A stretch of DNA of 64,000 bases from Rahnella laticis (GCF_015644585.1 NZ_JADOBI010000002.1:248001-312000); one strand, 5' to 3'. Counted from the first letter of the stretch, positions 26,299-36,728 are shown. The notes: generated by a model from the letters alone, not told the origin. A program made the numbers and translations.

Positions 26299-26958
26299 TT
26301 ATTCATATTTCTTAGTTGGTGTTGAATTGTCATAATAACTATTAATTTCATTATTTATTTTTGAAATTACCTTTTCAGATGGTATTAATTGTGAAAAGAA
26401 TATCCCATAGAAGGTTATTAACAAACCTGAAATCATAAGAGGAACTATCTTAATAGGTGGCATAGAGAGTATCAAAGGAAAGGCGATGATATAAATCCCA
26501 AACAATAAAGAAACCAAGCCAATTATTCTGAAAAACCATCTAAAGATCTTATCTATTGTTGAAAGTTTAGCAGTAATTCTGCCATTTTCATTTACGGAAA
26601 TGTAGGAATTAGCTAACTTGAAAAAATTCATGGGCAACTTATTTTTTAATAAAATCAATGTTGTAGCTTCTTGAATCATCTCCGAAGAGATACCAGTTAA
26701 CTGATACTTTCTTAGCCTGTCAATTTCTCTATCTATAATTATTTTTTCATTGTCGCAAGTGCTGTCTGAGAGATACTTTCTTAACGCATCTATTCTTCTG
26801 CGCGACATGTAATCTTTGAACTCAAGAAAATTCTTAGGCGTAATGCCTAACTTTACCATCGTCGCAAGAAACATGATGGCTAAACAGGTATAAGCTATAA
26901 AAGCTGTTGCATAATACTTCTCGATAAAAATTGAGGGGATGTTAGAGAGGGCGTCCAT
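26299..26958 (-). CDS. Orphan membrane protein of unknown function
   Basis: 219 aa from ATG 26958, which has AAGGA about eight bases upstream; the open frame reaches 27018. An N-terminal hydrophobic segment (TAFIAYTCLAIMFLATMVKLG) is followed by a charged helical cytoplasmic region (RRRIDALRKYLSDSTC) and a C-terminal pair of membrane helices (IIGLVSLLFGIYIIAFPLIL and MISGLLITFYGIFF). No family recognised. It is as AT-rich as its convergent neighbour and is probably part of the same insert. Confidence 0.75.
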   Translation of the reverse strand: MDALSNIPSIFIEKYYATAFIAYTCLAIMFLATMVKLGITPKNFLEFKDYMSRRRIDALRKYLSDSTCDNEKIIIDREIDRLRKYQLTGISSEMIQEATTLILLKNKLPMNFFKLANSYISVNENGRITAKLSTIDKIFRWFFRIIGLVSLLFGIYIIAFPLILSMPPIKIVPLMISGLLITFYGIFFSQLIPSEKVISKINNEINSYYDNSTPTKKYE

Positions 26959-27196
26959 CAGTCTGTTCCTTGATTTAAATTTGCTGCTATAAAGTAAGTA
27001 GCGAGAGTAAAGTAACAATTTAATATGAAATAATTTCGTTGCTTATATTAAATAGATTGGGTTAATGGGATGTCTGACTATCAACTCATTATTTCCGAGA
27101 CTACAAATAACTACCCATGGTAGTGGGCTTCGGTGGCGTATGAGTGCAATTATTCAGACTGAAGCATTATGTTTTGTCCGAATATTGTCCCGGGAT

Positions 27197-28234
27197 TTAC
27201 CTCATCTCATCCGCCAAAATTGCGCGGACTTTTTCCAGCACCGGAGCCGCCTGTGTCACGCCTGCTGCGGTTTGCTCTTTTGCCCACGCGGCCTGAATCT
27301 CCGGATACCGGCTCACCGTTTGCCAGTGTTCCACTTCGCTGTGCTGAAGTTCACGGACGTTTGCGCCGTCTTTGCGCAGCGCATCCAGCTGGTTTAAATA
27401 GCCGTTGTCCATCGCCTGACCGGCAGTTTTGTAGGCAGTTTCTGCGGCGCGGTGAATGGCATCCTGATCGGCTTTCGCCAGCCCGTTCCAGACTTTTTCA
27501 TTCATCACCAGCAGATAAACGTGGCCGAGCCACAGCTCGCGCGAGACTAAAATCTCCGGAGCCATTTTCTGAATTTTCAGATCATAACCGCTGTCCACGT
27601 TGACCATAATGCCGTCCAGCGCGCCGGTTTGAAACGCTTTCACCGTTTCTGGCCCCCACGGCATCGTGACCGGCTTCGCGCCCGCATTTCGCAGGAAATC
27701 CTGATGCCAGAAACTCGCCGAACGCCACGTTGTGCCCCGGATATCTTGCAGGTTTTTCAGCGGATGTGTGCTGAAAAACGCCACCGGATAACCGGTACCG
27801 AAGAAAATGTTCACGACGTTTTTGTGATGTAACTCGGCGGGAAAAGCCGGGATTTCGGCGTAAACGCGGCGGAAGAATGCGATCTGTTTGTCACCGGTCG
27901 GCCCGGCGGGAAAGCTTTTAAAAATCTGATGCAGCGGCAGGTCCCTGGCCGCGTATTCCGGCACAACGGTGCCCATATCCGCTGCTGAACCCTCACTGAT
28001 TACGCTCAGCGCGTTATAACCGGTCGCCCGTTCACTGCCCCAGTGCGCGTTAATTTTCAGGCGACCCTGTGATTCTTTTTCAATCGCCGGGAAGAAAACG
28101 TCATTGATGAAGCGGGTGCGCGTACCGCCCAGCGGTTCATGATCGGTGTAGTTCAGCAGGGGGGTGGCGTTTACGCAGACGGATGACAGTAACAGGGCGA
28201 GCACCAGCGCGAGCGGTTTTCTGATTAATTCCAT
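27197..28234 (-). CDS. TRAP transporter solute-binding protein (DctP family), orphan
   Basis: 345 aa with a Sec signal peptide (cleavage near CVNA). The DctP fold is recognisable, including the arginine-containing ligand segment DIRGTTWRSASFWHQDFLRN and GPETVKAFQTGALDGIMVN. Such periplasmic proteins bind carboxylates or similar ligands for a TRAP membrane unit (DctQM). No DctQ or DctM gene is in the window, so it either partners with a distant one or serves another role. The gene stands alone, next to the AT-rich insert. Confidence 0.85.
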   Translation of the reverse strand: MELIRKPLALVLALLLSSVCVNATPLLNYTDHEPLGGTRTRFINDVFFPAIEKESQGRLKINAHWGSERATGYNALSVISEGSAADMGTVVPEYAARDLPLHQIFKSFPAGPTGDKQIAFFRRVYAEIPAFPAELHHKNVVNIFFGTGYPVAFFSTHPLKNLQDIRGTTWRSASFWHQDFLRNAGAKPVTMPWGPETVKAFQTGALDGIMVNVDSGYDLKIQKMAPEILVSRELWLGHVYLLVMNEKVWNGLAKADQDAIHRAAETAYKTAGQAMDNGYLNQLDALRKDGANVRELQHSEVEHWQTVSRYPEIQAAWAKEQTAAGVTQAAPVLEKVRAILADEMR

Positions 28235-28381
28235 GTAATCTCACATATCGGATGGCAAAAATATGAGTTTACTTACTGATGCCCGATGTGAACGTGCGTC
28301 GAAACAACTTATTCAGGAAAACCGTGCGCGGTGTGGTAATAATCCACGGTTTATCAATGCCGCAGATTATTTAATGTTATA

Positions 28382-29209
28382 TCAGGCTTTTAAATCGCCG
28401 TATTTATAGGACGCAGTAACGCCGCCGTCGATCAGAATATCGCTCCCGCTGACGTAGGTTCCATTGGGACCAAACAGGAATTCGGCCAGTGCGCCGATCT
28501 CATCCGGCGTACCCCCGCGGCCAGCCGGTGATTTGGCCAGCATATTCTGGTAAAACGCACCGCGTTCTGCACTGTTGAGCTCATCATAAGCCAGCGGAGT
28601 GTAGACAATACCGGCGCTGATGCAGTTGATCCGGGCACCGCGTTTTCCCCATCTGACGGCTTCGGCCATCACGCGTAATGCATTGCCACGTTTTGAAATC
28701 TGGTAGGCGTACAGGCTGTCATCAATGGTTTTAATGAAAGGTAACGCCAGTAAAGCTTCCGGCGGCAGCGTGGCCAGAAGATCGGCATCTTTTTGAGAAA
28801 TCGCATCCACATCAAGACGATGGCTGGATTGTGAACCGATGACGACGGCTGAACCCCCTTTCGCAATCACTTTCCCAAACTCTTCGAACAGAACCGCTGT
28901 GCCGTATAAATCGACATGGATGATGTCCTGCGCTTTCGCCTGTGAAGGAGATAGCCCGGCGGTATGAATCACGCCTTTTACCTCGCCCAGCGTGCAGGCT
29001 TGTTTGACTAGATCCTGAATGGACTGGCGTGAACGGGTATCAACATACGCAGTACTGACGTCGAATCCTGCCCGTGATAAGACAGCCGCGGCCGCTTCGG
29101 CAATTTCAGGTTTAATGTCAGCCAGTAATATATGCTTGCCGACGCTCACCCTGCGCGCAACTGCCTGTGCAATAGAACCACTTCCTGTCACAACCATGAT
29201 CTCTTTCAT
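28382..29209 (-). CDS. SDR-family oxidoreductase
   Basis: 275 aa from ATG 29209 with AGAGG six bases upstream; earlier in-frame starts at 29227 and 29242 lack a ribosome site. Rossmann motif VVTGSGSIAQAVA, catalytic Ser in VVIGSQSS, the Tyr/Lys pair in YQISKRG, and a C-terminal SGSDILIDGGVT typical of classical short-chain dehydrogenases. An insertion (VDAISQKDADLLATLPPEAL) precedes the active-site Tyr. Substrate unknown. It is divergent from a LysR gene and probably controlled by it, but that LysR gene carries a frameshift. Confidence 0.88.
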   Translation of the reverse strand: MKEIMVVTGSGSIAQAVARRVSVGKHILLADIKPEIAEAAAAVLSRAGFDVSTAYVDTRSRQSIQDLVKQACTLGEVKGVIHTAGLSPSQAKAQDIIHVDLYGTAVLFEEFGKVIAKGGSAVVIGSQSSHRLDVDAISQKDADLLATLPPEALLALPFIKTIDDSLYAYQISKRGNALRVMAEAVRWGKRGARINCISAGIVYTPLAYDELNSAERGAFYQNMLAKSPAGRGGTPDEIGALAEFLFGPNGTYVSGSDILIDGGVTASYKYGDLKA

Positions 29210-29341
29210 TTGCTGCCTCTTAGCCATTTCAATGGTGACCATTATCTTGTTTTGACTATGTCTGGTATATGAATTGTCTGTGCATTCAGAATTCCCATTT
29301 ATTGTATAATCATGTTCCTGTTCGCACTGACGAGAACCCTG

Positions 29342-30248
29342 ATGCTGGATAAACTTGATGCGCTGAGAATATTTTGTACTGCCGCCGAAACCCTGAAATT
29401 CAGGGAAACTGCCGTCCGGTTAGGCATTGCTCCGCAACTGGTTACCCGTGGCATTGCTGAGCTCGAAAAGCAGTTAGGCGAAATGCTGCTTTTTGCGTAA
29501 CACACGTCAGATGAAACTGACGCCTTTCGGGCAGCAGTTTTGGCCAAAGGCCGGGATGTTGCTGGCGGAAAGTGAAAATCTTTTTTCCGAACACAAAAGC
29601 CAGAAGTTGCAGGACCTGTCAGGCAGTGTTCGCATTACGCTTCCGCCCCTGTTTGAGAATCAGGAAATTTTACGTCGCTTATTGCGGCAGTTGCTGGATT
29701 ACCCACATCTCAACATTGAGTGGCTTCCCACGGATATGCACCTGAATATCATCGATGAACAGGTCGATATCGGTATCCGGATTGGCACGGTGCCGGACAA
29801 CCGTTTCATTGTAAAAAGCATTCGCCCGGTGGGTGTCAATATTGTGGCATCACCCGAACTTATCGCCCGTACAGGAATGCCGGAGTCTTTGCGTGATCTG
29901 CAATTTAATTACCCGCTCAGTGCCCTGAATAACAGCAATTCCGGACGGGTATGGCCCTGGCAATTTGCCGACGGCAGCAGTTTTTTTCCTGCGCAACCCT
30001 CATTTATTGCCGCCGATATTGGCAGTGAGCTATCGGCAGCGCTGGCTGGCAGAACGTTTAGCCAGCTGGCGGATATTTCAGTGCGCCCCTTTGTGCAGCG
30101 GGGAGAACTGGTTAACATCCTGCCGGAATTAAACTATCAGCCGTGGCAGCTTTATATTTTCCGGCCGCATCAGCCCCTGTTACCGGCGAGAGTTCGTCTG
30201 GTGTTTGATCTGCTGAATCAGATCCTCAAAGACCTTTTCAGCGGTTAG
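29342..30248 (+). pseudogene. LysR-family regulator, frameshifted
   Basis: The N-terminal HTH (MLDKLDALRIFCTAAETLKF, then LGIAPQLVTRGIAELEKQLG) stops at a TAA near 29498. The rest of the protein continues in the next frame from 29493 (RNTRQMKLTPFG, then the full substrate-binding domain). Removing one T from the five-T run at about 29489-29493 would restore an uninterrupted ~300-residue LysR protein. It may be a real pseudogene, a phase-variable tract, or a sequencing error. It is divergent from the SDR gene at 28382-29209. Confidence 0.8.
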
Positions 30249-30262
30249 CCGCGAGCTTTGGG

Positions 30263-31354
<1,092 letters not shown>

Positions 31355-31425
31355 TCAGGAATTATTCGCGTTATTAAACACCGGTGGAAATAGCGATTAC
31401 GCCGGGATCACAAAAGCAGAATGCA

Positions 31426-31456
31426 TAAAAAAAGCGCCATGTTTTCACATAGCGCT
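31426..31456 (-). terminator. Intrinsic terminator of the TonB-dependent receptor gene
   Basis: On the minus strand AGCGCTATG pairs with CATGGCGCT (one G-T pair) around a TGAAAA loop, followed by seven Ts. It lies 28 bases after the receptor stop codon. Confidence 0.85.
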
Positions 31457-31483
31457 CAGGGTTTTCGGATGATGAATTATCGC

Positions 31484-33904
31484 TTAGAAATCGACATTCA
31501 CGCCCAGCTGGAAGCTGCGGCCTGGCATCACGGCCAGCGCTTTATTGTATGCATCCTGATTGGTGGTTTCAGTCAGGTTGCGGCTGCTCAGGTAATCCCA
31601 GTACTTACGGTCGGTGATGTTATACACGCCGCCGCTGAGTTTTACGTTTTTCGCCACTTTCCAGTACGCAGTTGCATCAAGCAAACCGTAGCCAGGAACA
31701 TTCATGTATTCCGTGGTGGAATCCGTGATCGGTGTACCGGCGTTGGTGTAGCTCTGACGGTTGGTCGCTTCGGCTTTTTTACCCTTCACGAAGGTTGCGG
31801 TCAGCGCCGTGCCGTAGATGCCTGACGGATCATCCCATGCCACACCGGCTACAAATTTCATTGGCGGAACGCTGTCGATATCAACGTATTTGTCGCCCGC
31901 GTAGCTGGATTTAGATTCACCCTTGGCGTAACCCAGTGCGAAGCTGGTGCTCAGACCGTCAACGCTGCTGAACCACGTACCGTAGTTGATTTTGGTGCTC
32001 AGATCGCCACCGTAGATAAACGCTTCATCGCGGTTTTCGGCCTGATAAATCGTATAAATATTGGAAGGCACGTTGGTGAACATGCCCGGGTTAGCCGAGC
32101 GGGTGTAACGGGTATTGGCGATAAAGTTTTTGTACGTGTTGTAGAACACGGCCGTTTTGAAGGTCACGCCTTCGGTCGCTTCACCTTTCATGCCCCATTC
32201 GAAGTTGTTGCTGGTTTCGGTTTTCAGATTGGTGTTACCGATCAGCGCATATTGCTGAGAAGCGGCATAAGAAGAGCCGAGGTTCCAGGAACCGTAAAGC
32301 TGGCTGGCATCCGGGAACTGCGCGCCACGACGGTATTGCAGGTAAGTCATCAGCTTAGGCGTGATGTCATACGTGAATGCCAGTGATGGCAGAACCTGCG
32401 TATCGGAGTTGGCTTTACCGTACAGAGTAGAAACCTGGCTTTCAGACACGGTGCTGTTAGACAAATCGGACAGGTCTGTCGCTTTCGTATTCTGGTAAGC
32501 CACACGCACCGCAGGCACGATGCCGAAGTTATGGCCGTCGAGGTCAAACTTCATGGTGTCTTGCAGGAAACCGCCGAGAACGTAAGAACGGCTGTTGGCT
32601 TCCGGCTGCATGATGGTGGTGTAAACACTCTGATCCGGGCTTTCGCGGAACGGACGTTCAGTGTTAGAGATGCGACCGTTGATCCCGGCACTCAGCTCGT
32701 GGCGACCCAGCGTTTTGAGCCAGCTGGTTTCCGCGCCATAGGTGCTGACGTCGTAGTCGGAATAGACGTTCATCATCTCTTTGCTGGCGTTCGGCATGTA
32801 CGTGTTGTCGTGCGCCTGGGTGTACTGGTAATAGACTTTGGAGACCACGGCGTCAGCGAAATCGTTGAACGGTGTCCATTCGTCTTTCAGGCTTGCGCCC
32901 CAGCGGCGGGTGTTACTTTGCTGCTGCGCGGTACCCAGAATGGAGCTGCCAGCGCTGTTCCACGCGTCGTAATGGGTGTGATTGATTTTCTCGTAGTAAT
33001 CGAGCGTGCCGGTGAATTTATGTTCGTCGTTTGGCTGCCAGATACCGGACGTCATGATGGCGTTAGAGTGCCAGTTCGCCGGATAAGCGTCGTGCGTCCC
33101 GCTGTTGTTGCTGGTTTCCTGACCGTCGCGGCGGCTGATCGCCACAAGGCCACGCAGGGTTTCGTCACCGGCAGCGGCAGTAATGCCGTTGTGCCATGAA
33201 CGGTCCGAAGAATCATAATCAGACTGGTAACCGAAATAGGTTTCTTTGCCCGGACGCAGGTAATCGTCTGCGGTTTTTGGCAGGAAGGAAACGGCACCGC
33301 CGATGGAAGTGTTGGCGCGTTCGGCTGACGTTGCGCCGGATTCGATATCCACCTGGCCGTAAATATACGGGTCGATGTAATCACGGCCGATGCCGGATGT
33401 GCCTAAACCCGCGCGGCTGGCGTAGCTGCGGCCGGTAGCACTTGGCTGTGGGATGCCGTCAACATCGATGCTGACGCGGTTGCTTTCCAGACCACGAATG
33501 TTATAGCCGGTGTAACCGCTGCGGTCGAAGCCGCTTTTGCCGTTGCCGGAACCGCCACTTGAGCCGGTCGCGGTGATCAGTGGCTCATAACGCATGATGG
33601 TACCGAAATCGTTACCGCCACGTTTTTGCATTTCTGCCGCAGTGATGGTGGTTTTTGAGCCCGGCGTTTTATCCGGCAGGGTCTCGGTGACGGTCATCAC
33701 TTCTTCATTGTTCTGTGCCAGATCCTTCGCACTGCGCACCACCGGTTTCTTTTTGATGGTTTCTGTAGATTGCGCTTTGTTCTGTGCCAGATCGGTGTTG
33801 TCTTTAACGGCTTCCGCTGCGTTTACGTTAAAGGTGGTGGTGAGAATCGTCCCCATGAAAATGACGTTTTTCACCAAACCCTGCTGTGTAAAGGATTTGA
33901 ACAT
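31484..33904 (-). CDS. TonB-dependent receptor (heme/hemoglobin-type or siderophore)
   Basis: 806 aa with an N-terminal signal region (cleavage probably after NVNA). A TonB box-like EEVMTVTET lies near residue 68, followed by the plug domain (YNIRGLESNRVSIDVDGIPQ, SIGGAVSFLPK) and a 22-strand barrel ending in aromatic Phe (QLGVNVDF). YRRGAQFPDASQLYGSW resembles the FRAP-box region of heme receptors, but this is not decisive. It imports an iron compound across the outer membrane using TonB energy. Overlapping Fur boxes about 160 bases upstream support iron repression. No companion ABC or heme-processing gene is adjacent. Confidence 0.9.
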   Translation of the reverse strand: MFKSFTQQGLVKNVIFMGTILTTTFNVNAAEAVKDNTDLAQNKAQSTETIKKKPVVRSAKDLAQNNEEVMTVTETLPDKTPGSKTTITAAEMQKRGGNDFGTIMRYEPLITATGSSGGSGNGKSGFDRSGYTGYNIRGLESNRVSIDVDGIPQPSATGRSYASRAGLGTSGIGRDYIDPYIYGQVDIESGATSAERANTSIGGAVSFLPKTADDYLRPGKETYFGYQSDYDSSDRSWHNGITAAAGDETLRGLVAISRRDGQETSNNSGTHDAYPANWHSNAIMTSGIWQPNDEHKFTGTLDYYEKINHTHYDAWNSAGSSILGTAQQQSNTRRWGASLKDEWTPFNDFADAVVSKVYYQYTQAHDNTYMPNASKEMMNVYSDYDVSTYGAETSWLKTLGRHELSAGINGRISNTERPFRESPDQSVYTTIMQPEANSRSYVLGGFLQDTMKFDLDGHNFGIVPAVRVAYQNTKATDLSDLSNSTVSESQVSTLYGKANSDTQVLPSLAFTYDITPKLMTYLQYRRGAQFPDASQLYGSWNLGSSYAASQQYALIGNTNLKTETSNNFEWGMKGEATEGVTFKTAVFYNTYKNFIANTRYTRSANPGMFTNVPSNIYTIYQAENRDEAFIYGGDLSTKINYGTWFSSVDGLSTSFALGYAKGESKSSYAGDKYVDIDSVPPMKFVAGVAWDDPSGIYGTALTATFVKGKKAEATNRQSYTNAGTPITDSTTEYMNVPGYGLLDATAYWKVAKNVKLSGGVYNITDRKYWDYLSSRNLTETTNQDAYNKALAVMPGRSFQLGVNVDF

Positions 33905-34065
33905 TTGTTTTTAGTCCTGCACTAATTTTTTTAAGTTCTGCTCGCATTTACTGCCTTTCGACAAATTCAGACGCGCTTGTCATCTGCTTTAATCTTCCGT
34001 GAAAAAGCCGTTGTCCTTATAAAATATGGGTTTAATTACAGTCCTTACCCATTTCAGCTTTGTGC

Positions 34066-34095
34066 GAATGATAATGATACTGATAATTGTTATCA
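34066..34095. promoter_or_regulatory. Fur box cluster upstream of the TonB-dependent receptor
   Basis: The segment contains GATAATGATACTGATAAT followed by TGTTATC, that is, overlapping copies of the Fur hexamer GATAAT and its complement. It lies about 160 bases from the receptor start, implying a leader of roughly 130 bases. Confidence 0.75.
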
Positions 34096-34213
34096 ACAAA
34101 TTGGTAAATAAAAATGCGCTTCTTAACGAAATCTTTGCACTTGGTTCTGAAAAATGGGCTACGCGGCTCGCTTTACAAGGCGCAAACCCGTCGTTAGAGT
34201 GGGGACATCAGGG

Positions 34214-34230
34214 AACTGTACTGTACAGTT
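34214..34230. promoter_or_regulatory. TetR operator upstream of the TetR gene
   Basis: AACTGTACTGTACAGTT is a perfect 17-bp palindrome 51 bases before the regulator start. Its core resembles that at 24725-24739 in front of the DUF3313-Pqi operon. Confidence 0.7.
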
Positions 34231-34281
34231 TTCGTCGCGGCGTTTTTGGCCGTGGCCGTAAAAGCAACGTCAGGAGGGAAG

Positions 34282-34893
34282 ATGAAAGTCCGCACCGAAG
34301 CCCGCAGGGAGGCGATTATCGATGCCGCAGCGCAATTGTTTCAGGAAACCGGTTACGAACGCGCGTCAATGAATGAACTCGCCCGGCGTCTCGGCGGCTC
34401 CAAAGCCACGCTCTACAGTTATTTCCCGTCGAAAGAAGCGTTGCTGGTGGCGGTGGTGAAAGCCTATGCCACCGGGCATCTTTCCGACGCCGTCAGCGAT
34501 CTGACCCAAACGTGGGCGGATGCCGGTCTCGAAACCATCCTTACCCGTTTTGGCGAAAGAATGTTGCTGGTGCTGACTAATGATGTCTCCGCGCTGGCGG
34601 TGTATCGCATGGTGATCGCCGAGTCCGGGCATTCCGAAATCGGCACGTTGTTTTATGACGCCGGCCCGCGGGAAAGCGTCGAAATCCTGGCAACATTCCT
34701 CGCCAGCGCGATGGAGCGAGGGCAACTGGCGCAGGCCGATGCGCATCTGCGCGCCTTACAGTTTCTGGCGCTGGTGACGGCGCAAACCAATACGCGCGTC
34801 TATCAGCGTAATCCGGCACCGCTGGAAATTGCGGAAATCCGCCAGATGGTGAGCAGCGCTGTCGACATGTTTTTGCGCGGCGCGGTGCGTTAA
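34282..34893 (+). CDS. TetR-family regulator (AefR-like C-terminal domain)
   Basis: 203 aa from ATG 34282, which follows AGGAGG closely; the open frame begins at 34246. The HTH reads ASMNELARRLGGSKATLYSY, then FPSKEALL. The C-terminal domain (VYRMVIAESGHSEIGTLFYDAGPRE is the hallmark region) matches TetR_C_7/AefR-type repressors, which often control efflux or envelope genes. A palindrome in its promoter indicates autoregulation. The matching palindrome at 24725 suggests it also controls the Pqi-type lipid-transport operon. Followed by a strong terminator. Confidence 0.9.
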   Translation: MKVRTEARREAIIDAAAQLFQETGYERASMNELARRLGGSKATLYSYFPSKEALLVAVVKAYATGHLSDAVSDLTQTWADAGLETILTRFGERMLLVLTNDVSALAVYRMVIAESGHSEIGTLFYDAGPRESVEILATFLASAMERGQLAQADAHLRALQFLALVTAQTNTRVYQRNPAPLEIAEIRQMVSSAVDMFLRGAVR

Positions 34894-34925
34894 TTCACGA
34901 GGTGCGTTCTGCTGCACAAACCGCC

Positions 34926-34959
34926 AACCGGCCTTCTTCACGATGGCCGGTTTTTTTTT
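34926..34959 (+). terminator. Intrinsic terminator of the TetR gene
   Basis: AACCGGCC (34926-34933) and GGCCGGTT (34945-34952) form a perfect stem with an 11-base loop, followed by a run of nine Ts. Confidence 0.92.
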
Positions 34960-34983
34960 GAAGTCATTGCATAAAATATTACT

Positions 34984-34995
34984 AAGATATATCTT
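34984..34995. promoter_or_regulatory. PadR-type palindrome upstream of the SDR-SIP operon
   Basis: AAGATATATCTT is a perfect 12-bp palindrome, identical to the core of the site in front of the PadR gene at 20312. It lies 41 bases before the SDR start. In E. coli the PadR protein YqjI (NfeR) represses the siderophore-interacting protein YqjH (NfeF), and a YqjH-like gene is the second gene here. Confidence 0.55.
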
Positions 34996-35036
34996 TCACT
35001 GAATTGAGAATGATTCCACTTCTGAAGGAAAGTGCG

Positions 35037-35762
35037 ATGAACGAATTATCAGGGAAACGTATTCTGGTGATTGGCGGCAGCTCCGGTATCGGGCTGCGCG
35101 TGGCGGAACTGGCGGCAGAGCAGGGTGCAAAACTGACGCTGGCGGGCAGAAATGCAGAGCGTCTGGCGCAGGCCAAAACTGCGCTGGCGGCCAGCGGCGC
35201 GGAAGTCGAAACCGTGATCCTCGATGCGCACGACCACGCTGCGCTGGAAGCTTTTTTTGCGGAAACGGCCGCTTTCGACCACGCTGTTTCAATGGTCGGT
35301 GACGTCATGGGTGGCGGTTTTCTGTCAGCCGATATGGCAACAATCCGGCGCGTGATGGAATCCAAATTCTTCACGAACGTCCTGATTGGCAAGCTGGCGG
35401 CCACGAAACTGAACGCCGGAGGCAGTCTGATTTTCACGTCGGGAACCGGTGGCCGTGCGCAGGATGCCTGCGCCAGTTATACCGGCAATCTGGGCATTCA
35501 GGCGCTAGTGGAAGGCCTGGCTGTGGAACTTGCGCCCGATGTGCGCGTGAATACGGTGGCACCGACCTGGACGCCCACGCCGTTCTGGCGCGATATGCCA
35601 CCGGAGCAGTTTGAAACTATCAGGCAGCGTTTTGAAACCAGCATTCCGCTGCACCGGGTTGCGACCATCGATGAGCTGGCGTCGGCCTATATTTTCCTGA
35701 TGAGCAATACGTTTATTACCGGTCAGAAACTGGCCGTTGACGGCGGTATTATGCTGGGCTGA
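35037..35762 (+). CDS. SDR-like protein with altered active site
   Basis: 241 aa from ATG 35037 (GAAGGAAA upstream; the open frame starts at 35004). The Rossmann motif VIGGSSGIGLRVAEL is intact. The catalytic region reads TSGTGG and then SYTGNLGIQALVEGLA: the Tyr is kept, but the Lys of the YxxxK motif is replaced by Leu, so it may bind NAD(P) without classical dehydrogenase chemistry. Such Lys-less SDRs are a known subgroup. It precedes a siderophore-interacting protein gene by 57 bases, probably in one operon behind a PadR-type palindrome. Confidence 0.87.
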   Translation: MNELSGKRILVIGGSSGIGLRVAELAAEQGAKLTLAGRNAERLAQAKTALAASGAEVETVILDAHDHAALEAFFAETAAFDHAVSMVGDVMGGGFLSADMATIRRVMESKFFTNVLIGKLAATKLNAGGSLIFTSGTGGRAQDACASYTGNLGIQALVEGLAVELAPDVRVNTVAPTWTPTPFWRDMPPEQFETIRQRFETSIPLHRVATIDELASAYIFLMSNTFITGQKLAVDGGIMLG

Positions 35763-35819
35763 CGGGCTGGCACTGATAATAATTTCGAATACTAATTTCG
35801 GAACAATGAGAGAAAGAAT

Positions 35820-36632
35820 ATGGAACACAAACGCACTGAATCTTCCGCCGCCAACCTGCCGGTGCGCGTTAAGAACGAACTGGTTTTCCGCCACATCACG
35901 GTAAAAAGCGCTGAAACAGTTTCCGGCTGTTTTAAACGCATTGTACTGAACGGCGACGAGCTGAAAGGTTTTACGTCCCGCGGTTTTGATGACCACATCA
36001 AACTGTTCTTCCCGGCGAATCCGGGCGACGTAATTGTTCCGCCGACCGCCACAGAAGACGGCATTGCCTGGGGCGAAGGCCCGCGTCCGGTTAACCGTGA
36101 ATACACGCCGCTGCATTTCGATGCGCAAACCCACGAACTGACGCTGGATTTTTATATTCACGACGGCGGTGTGGCCAGCGAATGGGCCAACAATGCCAAA
36201 CCGGGCGATAAGCTGATCATTGGCGGGCCACGCGGTTCCCTGATTATTCCGACGACCTACCGGTGGCAGCTGTATCTTTGTGATGAAACCGGTCTTCCGG
36301 CAGTAAAACGCCGCCTGCGTGAACTGAAAGAGGCGGCTGTAAACGCAAAAATAACCGTACTGGTGAAAGTGAAAGACGTGAGCTGCATCAGTTATCTGGA
36401 TGAAGAAAAAGATTTCAACGTCGAGTGGATCGTCAGCGATGAACATTATGGTTATCGCGAAGACGATGCGGTGGTGCAGAAACTGAAAAGTCTGATGCTG
36501 CCGGAAAATGATTATTACGTCTGGGCCACCGGCGAAGGGAAATTCGTCAAAGGCCTGAGTGACTATTTCACCGAAACCCGCGGGCTGGACGCAAACTTTG
36601 TCCGCTGCGTGGCGTACTGGCACGCGAAATAA
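35820..36632 (+). CDS. Siderophore-interacting protein, NfeF/ViuB-type ferric reductase
   Basis: 270 aa. FAD-binding motif RPVNREYTPLHFD, then DFYIHDGGVASEWANNAKPGD and the family C-terminus DYYVWATGEGKFVKGL, with a terminal RCVAYWHAK. The enzyme uses NAD(P)H to reduce ferric iron in siderophore chelates in the cytoplasm and release it. E. coli YqjH (NfeF) is the named model. Second gene after the SDR, ending at a strong 14-bp hairpin terminator. A YqjI-like PadR gene lies 2 kb downstream. Confidence 0.9.
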   Translation: MEHKRTESSAANLPVRVKNELVFRHITVKSAETVSGCFKRIVLNGDELKGFTSRGFDDHIKLFFPANPGDVIVPPTATEDGIAWGEGPRPVNREYTPLHFDAQTHELTLDFYIHDGGVASEWANNAKPGDKLIIGGPRGSLIIPTTYRWQLYLCDETGLPAVKRRLRELKEAAVNAKITVLVKVKDVSCISYLDEEKDFNVEWIVSDEHYGYREDDAVVQKLKSLMLPENDYYVWATGEGKFVKGLSDYFTETRGLDANFVRCVAYWHAK

Positions 36633-36684
36633 TTTTCCGCGCCGGGACTGATTTACTCCTGTAAAGCGTGACGAAATAATTCTC

Positions 36685-36728
36685 CCGCAGATAACAGAAC
36701 GTATTTTCTCTGTTATCTGCGGTTTATT
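36685..36728 (+). terminator. Terminator with 14-bp perfect stem
   Basis: CCGCAGATAACAGA (36685-36698) pairs perfectly with TCTGTTATCTGCGG (36709-36722), followed by TTTATT. It separates the SIP operon from the esterase gene. Confidence 0.85.
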
